Below are positions 58,874 through 64,000 of a stretch of DNA of 64,000 nucleotides, piece after piece. The stretch comes from Pontederia crassipes (taxonomy: Eukaryota > Streptophyta > Magnoliopsida > Commelinales > Pontederiaceae), in assembly GCA_030549335.1 (NCBI GenBank), contig CM060191.1, positions 3,167,001 through 3,231,000 of the forward strand, written 5' to 3'. The notes under the pieces were generated by a model. The model worked only from the letters and a program-made list of their open reading frames with translations, made no database searches and was not told where the DNA came from. The position numbers and the translations under genes were made by a program. Numbering within the stretch: the stretch's first letter is position 1; each line of letters starts with the position of its first letter.

Positions 58874-61407
58874 ATGAATCAGCAAGTGCAGAAGAACACG
58901 CTCTACGTCGGTGAGTCCTCTTTTCTCTCCCTCACTCTCTCTGTTGCGTTCAAATCGTTCGGTTCATTGCTTCTTCGTGTTATCGTCGCGTTGAACTCGG
59001 ATGCGTTCAACTCATTCGACGCATTGCCTCTTAGAAACGACTGACGAGGACGTATAACGACGATGATGGTGTTGTTGGTGGTGGATTTTAGGTGGTCTGG
59101 CGGAGGAGGTGAATGAGTCGATCCTGCACGCGGCCTTCATCCCCTTCGGGGACATCAAGGACGTCAAGACGCCGCTCGACCAGGCCACGCAGAAGCACCG
59201 CTCCTTCGGCTTCGTCACCTTCCTCGAGCGCGAGGACGCGGCCGCCGCCATGGACAACATGGACGGGGCTGAGCTCTACGGGCGCGTCCTCACCGTCAAC
59301 TACGCCCTCCCCGAGCGCATCAAGGGTGGCGAGCAGGGATGGGCCGCTCAACCAAGTCAGTATATGCCCTTCGTTTCTCCACTCCCTCTATAAATTTTCA
59401 TGATTAATTTTACTGGAATAACTTGAAACCTCCACCAGTTCATCTTGCAACTTTGACTGGTAGAGCTATATAAGATTGTAAATATTGTTCTTTTTTCTGT
59501 CCTTTATATTCTATCAAAATGTATCCATTCTTAAAGTTTACTTATTTTTTTCTAATTTGTAGAAGTTCACGTTCATGTAGTTAGCTATAAGTCTAGAATA
59601 TTGGACTGCTAGTACTTAGCAGTTCTGGTAATCAAGCACTAACAAATTTCTCTTGCCTTTTCTTTTTCTCACTCAATTTACACCAAGAGAAGATGGATTT
59701 CACTGTTTATTCATGATGCCCTTATTGCAGTCTGGACAATTTACATTGAAGTTGTCCTCTCTGAGTCCTTAGGTTTTTCTTATATTACCTCAACATAGTG
59801 AGTATACACCTTCGCTTCCCTAGGATCTTGGATGTAATATCATAATACAAGTGGTTTGAGTTAGGAGATCATGATGAAGTTAAGTTGTTCCATATATCTC
59901 TGAAGACTCATTCTTAAGAGAATTGTATGTGCATAGTAATTGAAATTTTCTTGTCAAGAGATCTTTAGGCATTGGCATAAGAAGTTCATATATTATAAAT
60001 GTAAGGTTATTTGATATCCTCGTCAAATTGGTGGTTTGTTGGATTAAAAGTATTATACTCATTCTACCATTTTTTGTTCTACATCAAATTAAAAATAGAT
60101 AAATATTAGTAAATTTAAGGATAATAGAGACTTTTACCTAAGTTAATCATCCTCGACATATGCATTAAAATTTTTTCTAAACAAAGGATGTATTAGATTA
60201 ACTCCGCCTATATTTTATAGCCGGTCCCAAGCCCGGATAAAGGAGGAGGGTTGTGTTAGGCCCCGACAGCCAACATAAAATCCTGTCGAATCTTATGAAC
60301 ATAGATCAACGAAGGCGTCGTATGATCCATGTAGCCGACCCCACCTAGTGGGATAAGGCTTTGTTGTTGTTGTTGTTGTTGTAAAGGATGTATTAGATTA
60401 ACCAAAAATATTTCATAAATTTATATCCAAATATGGTTTTTTATAGTAAATCATCATCTTCAACTTCATCAACCTTTACTCTGCCATCCTAACTCAGCCC
60501 TCAATTACTGAAGTGTCAAACAAAGCCTTAGTGTGTATTCATCAAGTACGCGTTCCAAAAAAAGAACAAATCCATCAAGTGAACATATATCCTTTGCTTT
60601 TCAGTTGTTTTCCTATTAGCGACATATTAATCAATTGATGTTTGAAAATGTTTCAAATTGTCCTACAATGCATTTTCTTGGTACCGTGGATCTTACTTCC
60701 CCTCATTCATGGCTCCTTCTTCACAAGCTTTATAATTAGGCTTTAGAATTCTTTATTTGATGACAAACATTTTCTATGACCTGATGACTTGTATTGTGAA
60801 GCCAATTTTTGGAGCAAATGTTGTTGTGCCAAATCAGCTCTTGGTCTTTCATTTCTATTGGTAATAATGTATACTGATTATTGTTGCCTTTGAAAGAACT
60901 GAAATGATTATAAATTTTGGTGCTCTACACCAAAATCTTCACATGCACTGCTCTCAAAAAAAAAAAAAAGGAAGGAAAAAAAAGAAAATTCTTCACACAC
61001 ACACAATAATGGAGTCTGGATTGTTTAAGGATGATTAGCTTGCTCAAAGAAAACCTTACAGTTTGTAGTTTACATCGCAAGTTAAATGAAAACTGGATAC
61101 GATCCTTTAGTTGGGGACTAGACTAGTTAGAAAAGGATATATGACATGCTATGTTGTTTTATCGAAGAATCTTATCCTGGCTTTGTTTTCTGCAGTTTGG
61201 GCTGATGCGGATACATGGTTTGAAAGGCAACAGCAGGAAGAGGAAATGCAGCGTTTACAGGCAGAACATCGCGCCGCAATGCAAGCAGCCGAAGAGCTAC
61301 ACAGGAAGAAACTGGCCGAGGAGAGAGAAGGGGAGAAAGAAGAGGCAGAAGCCAAGGAGGATCCCATGGCTGCAGCTGAAGCAGAAGCCTTGAAACAGAG
61401 CAGTTAA
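58874..61407 (+). CDS. small RRM protein similar to the RRM part of PPIE/CYP33 (ATE1-like)
   Basis: A nuclear RNA-binding protein, likely tied to splicing through its similarity to the RRM of cyclophilin E. There are three exons (58874-58910, 59092-59355, 61196-61407); phases agree, 170 residues. One RRM covers residues 9-87: RNP2 LYVGGL (10-15) and RNP1 RSFGFVTF (49-56). It is followed by [15 protein letters not shown], a linker also known from PPIE-type proteins, and a charged Glu/Ala/Lys-rich coiled-coil-like tail. There is no cyclophilin domain, which is the known plant form (Arabidopsis At1g13690, from memory). Intron 2 is about 1.8 kb and contains a SINE. GC-rich exon 2 contrasts with the AT-rich intron. 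Confidence 0.9.
60183..60402 (+). mobile_element. Au-like SINE, short form, with perfect 20-bp target duplication
   Basis: The body, 60203-60382 (180 bp), is flanked by AAAGGATGTATTAGATTAAC at 60183-60202 and 60383-60402. The 5' end is TCCGCCTATATTTTATAGCC, followed by CCCGGATAAAGGAGGAGGG, GTTAGGCCCCGACAGCC, CATGTAGCCGACCCCACC, TAGTGGGATAAGGC and (TTG)n. It lies in intron 2 of the RRM gene in sense orientation. It lacks the long middle section of the 11-kb copy. Confidence 0.95.
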
Positions 61408-62059
61408 GACGCGTAGCACCAGTCGAATAGTTTACTACGCGGAACTTGATCATTGCGATCGAGTCTTTGTTGCCGAAACCATTCCAAAATACTGATTTTG
61501 TTATTGGTTGCGCACTGTAATGACACTGATCATGTACCAGCCCTCTGGAAAAATTATTATGAAACTTGTTGTGTACTTTATTCCAATTTGGCGGTCCAGA
61601 GGATTTGCATAGTAATGCTGCACGCGGAGCATCTCGTCTAATACAATCGTCTCAGCCTTTTTACAATGACTTGATCAGAGAACAAGAAAAAGAAAAAGAA
61701 AAAAAAAACTCCTATCATGTAGACAGCACCTCAATGCGGATAACTAGATATCTCACCTAATATGAAGAAACAAAATGAAATAAGATGGCAGCGGCAGAGT
61801 CCTCAAGGAGAACTAGTAGAAAGAAGAGAGACAATAAGAAAGAAGATCGAATCATTAAATATTATTAAGAATAGCATTTGCAAAAGAGTTTAATTTTCCC
61901 TTATTGACATGGGAAAGTTAGTTATTACATGACTCAACTATGAAAAGAAATGAGTGCACTACAACAAAATTTCGGTTTGATACACTGATTGCCCTAAAAA
62001 GGCTATTACATGTACTCATTTGTATGTGTTTGCATCATGTTGTTCTGTGTGTGTTTGCA
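61408..62059. other. spacer between the converging RRM and HPPK-DHPS genes
   Basis: Likely holds the two 3' UTRs. No separate gene seen. Confidence 0.5.
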
Positions 62060-63745
62060 TCATGTTTTTCTGAGGGCATCACAAACTTTTGCCGCATCCA
62101 CATTACAGCCGACATTATGCACTCTGATCATATTAGCACCACCCAGTATCCCTGCCGTAATGGCAGCAATCGTGGCAGGATCTCTTTCAGCAGGATCATT
62201 GCGGCCGCATAGGTCCCCCAAAAATCTTTTTCTAGAAGGTCCAATCAAGATGGGCAAATGTGAAGCTCCCCAACTTTTCTTCTCGATCTCTTTTCGGATC
62301 GTCGGAAGGCCCATAATTAGTTTCAGGTTGTGATCAAGTTTCTTTGAAAAGCCAATACCAGGATCAACTATGATTCTCCACAGAGGGATCCCTGCTAATT
62401 CTGCCTCTCGCACACGGGCATAGAGCTCAGAAGCAACTTGCTTGCAAACGTCGTCATAGTGCAAATTTTCTTTGCTTTGCATCGTCGAAGGATCTCCTCT
62501 CATGTGCATAGCAACATAAGGGACACCAAGCTCTGCTACCACACTGAGAATCTTTGGGTCAAGCTGCCCCCCAGATACATCGTTAACGATATGTACACCT
62601 TTTCTTACTGCTTCGGATGCAACTTGTGCGTAGAAGGTGTCCACTGATAGCAGCTTTCCTTCCAACTCGGGCATTTGTACAACTGCATCTAATACAGGAA
62701 CAAGCCTATGAAGCTCTTCGTCGGCGGATAGCCGGTTTGCAAATGGGCGTGTGGATTGTGCACCAATATCAATAATGTCCGCCCCTTCTGAGATTAACAA
62801 CCTGACCTGAGAAACTGCAGCTTCCACAGACTGAAATTTTCCGCCATCGCTAAAGCTATCTGGTGTCAGATTTAGGATGCCCATAACTTGAGTTTTCTTT
62901 GACCAGTCCCACACCTGGCTTCCTATTGGTAAAACTCTTCTCATACCTTTCTTTCCAATTAAAGATTCGCCACCTAATTTTTGCCACAATTCATGTAACC
63001 CACTGTAATTGCTTGCAAGAGAATGCCAACCAACTACAGAATCAGTATCAACAGATGATCCTAACAGGTCCACGAGAGGAGCTATCACAAATGGCCTTTC
63101 CCAAATACGCTCATGTGGAACTGTAAGAACTTCAGACTCAATCCTGAATTTCCCGTAGAAAAGAATATCAAGATCGATTGGTCTTGGCCCATACCTTATT
63201 CCATTCGTGCGACCCATATCTTTTTCTATTTGCTTAAGTACTTTCAATAATTCATGAGGCCCAAGTTTCGTTGTACCTCTAATGGCTGAGTTCAGAAATA
63301 ATGGCTGATCAGTTACATAAGCAGGATCTGTCTCATATAAGCAGCCATGCCTGGTGATATCGATGCCTGACTTCTTCATGAGACGCAGAGCTTCGTTAAA
63401 GTTATGAACTCTATCCCCCACATTGCTGCCTAACGCAATCACTATCTCCTGTTCTGCAGACGGAACCTGATATGAAAATTCTGCAGCTGTAGGGACATGC
63501 AAATGCCCCATGGTAGAAGATAAAGAAGTATAACCAGAGGCACTAAGTTTTACTCCTGGAAAGGAAAAGAAACCATTTTGCTTTATCCCAAAAAGCCCAT
63601 GGGGAATTATTGGAAGAAGTTAAATTGAAGAAAAGAAAAGATTCAAAAAGCGAAAACCTGAAGAAGACCCAAAATTAGTAGGACCATTCGAATGGAGGAA
63701 TCCTTTAAACCCATGCTTCAAGATAGAAAGAGTATGCCTAAACAT
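62060..63745 (-). CDS. HPPK/DHPS: bifunctional HPPK-DHPS, mitochondrial folate synthesis
   Basis: Two steps of folate synthesis: pyrophosphorylation of 6-hydroxymethyl-dihydropterin, then condensation with p-aminobenzoate to dihydropteroate. There are two exons (63658-63745 and 62060-63555), joined TCAG|G..GA in phase, 527 residues. The first exon and the start of the second give the presequence MFRHTLSILKHGFKGFLHSN, basic and Ser-rich, as needed for mitochondrial import. Translation from the second exon's first ATG (63511) would lack it. HPPK region: VIALGSNVGDR (about 68-78) and RYGPRPIDLDILFYG. DHPS region: VMGILNLTPDSFSDGGKF (about 255), GADIIDIGAQSTRP, VSGG, YVAMHMRGDP, DPGIGFSKK, GPSRKRFLG. 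All key motifs are present. Some plants also have a cytosolic form; use of the internal ATG would give one, which is inference. Confidence 0.94.
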
Positions 63746-64000
63746 TTGAATGCCACCAAAGAACAATTGACAATATTAAAAACCAGTATACAAGATGCAC
63801 CAATATTTGGAAAGGAGGAGCTTTCAAATCTACCAAGCTGAATTTCTTTTGTTATTGACATGTACAACCCCATATGTTCTGCGAATGACATATAGAAGAC
63901 ACATGTCAAATATCATAATTTAGTCACAATCATCTGAAACAAATGCCAGGCATATCGAAATCTCAAAAATGTTGAGAAAAAAGGTGCAGCTTCAATAAAA
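63746..64000. other. 5' flank of the HPPK-DHPS gene
   Basis: Probably 5' UTR, a leader intron or promoter. Nothing specific recognised before the window ends. Confidence 0.4.

Noticed and set aside
59113-59403. Arg/Ser/Pro-rich frame overlapping the RRM exon
   Set aside because: Shifted frame of the GC-rich RRM exon.

Overview
The window is nuclear DNA of a flowering plant. The genes have plant intron-exon structure with GT-AG introns. They encode plant families: a reversibly glycosylated polypeptide, CYP85A, B12D, a PHT4 transporter, mitochondrial HPPK-DHPS and a P-class PPR protein. The intergenic DNA is AT-rich and full of small DNA transposons, Au-like SINEs and microsatellites. Some genes are very GC-rich while their neighbours are not, which fits a monocot, probably not a grass. 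I cannot name the species from sequence alone.

Layout, left to right. 0-2 kb: the 3' end of an unrecognised WD40-like gene, with an in-frame stop inside its upstream exon. 4.2-6.6 kb (-): UDP-arabinopyranose mutase/RGP, four exons. 6.7-12.4 kb: no gene; microsatellites, a 1.4-kb hAT-like element containing a second hAT MITE, and an Au-like SINE. 12.5-15.6 kb (-): CYP85A brassinosteroid C-6 oxidase, nine exons. 19.6-22.9 kb (-): secreted PI-PLC X-domain protein, eight exons, one GC-AG intron. 26.6-28.5 kb (+): intronless mitochondrial-type PPR gene. 29.3-31.4 kb: candidate exons of an unrecognised gene and a SINE. 31.9-44.7 kb (+): three copies of a small thaumatin-like gene (one decayed, one intact, one frameshifted), separated and invaded by CACTA and hAT elements. 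44.9-46.7 kb (+): tail-anchored cytochrome b5. 49.3-53.7 kb (+): plastid PHT4-type anion transporter, ten exons. 54.9-55.5 kb (-): B12D. 56.7-58.2 kb: CACTA element. 58.9-61.4 kb (+): small RRM protein. 62.1-63.7 kb (-): mitochondrial HPPK-DHPS with its transit-peptide exon.

The genes are ordinary single plant loci and do not form a pathway cluster. The unusual part is the thaumatin-like array. Its copies encode a 10-cysteine short thaumatin domain with a changed acidic cleft, and in the intact copy a long Pro-rich tail and a C-terminal hydrophobic segment typical of GPI-anchored proteins. The array also preserves an empty-site/filled-site pair that fixes one transposon's boundaries. Exon boundaries were placed by eye from reading frame, splice consensus and remembered family structure; no alignment or transcript data were available.
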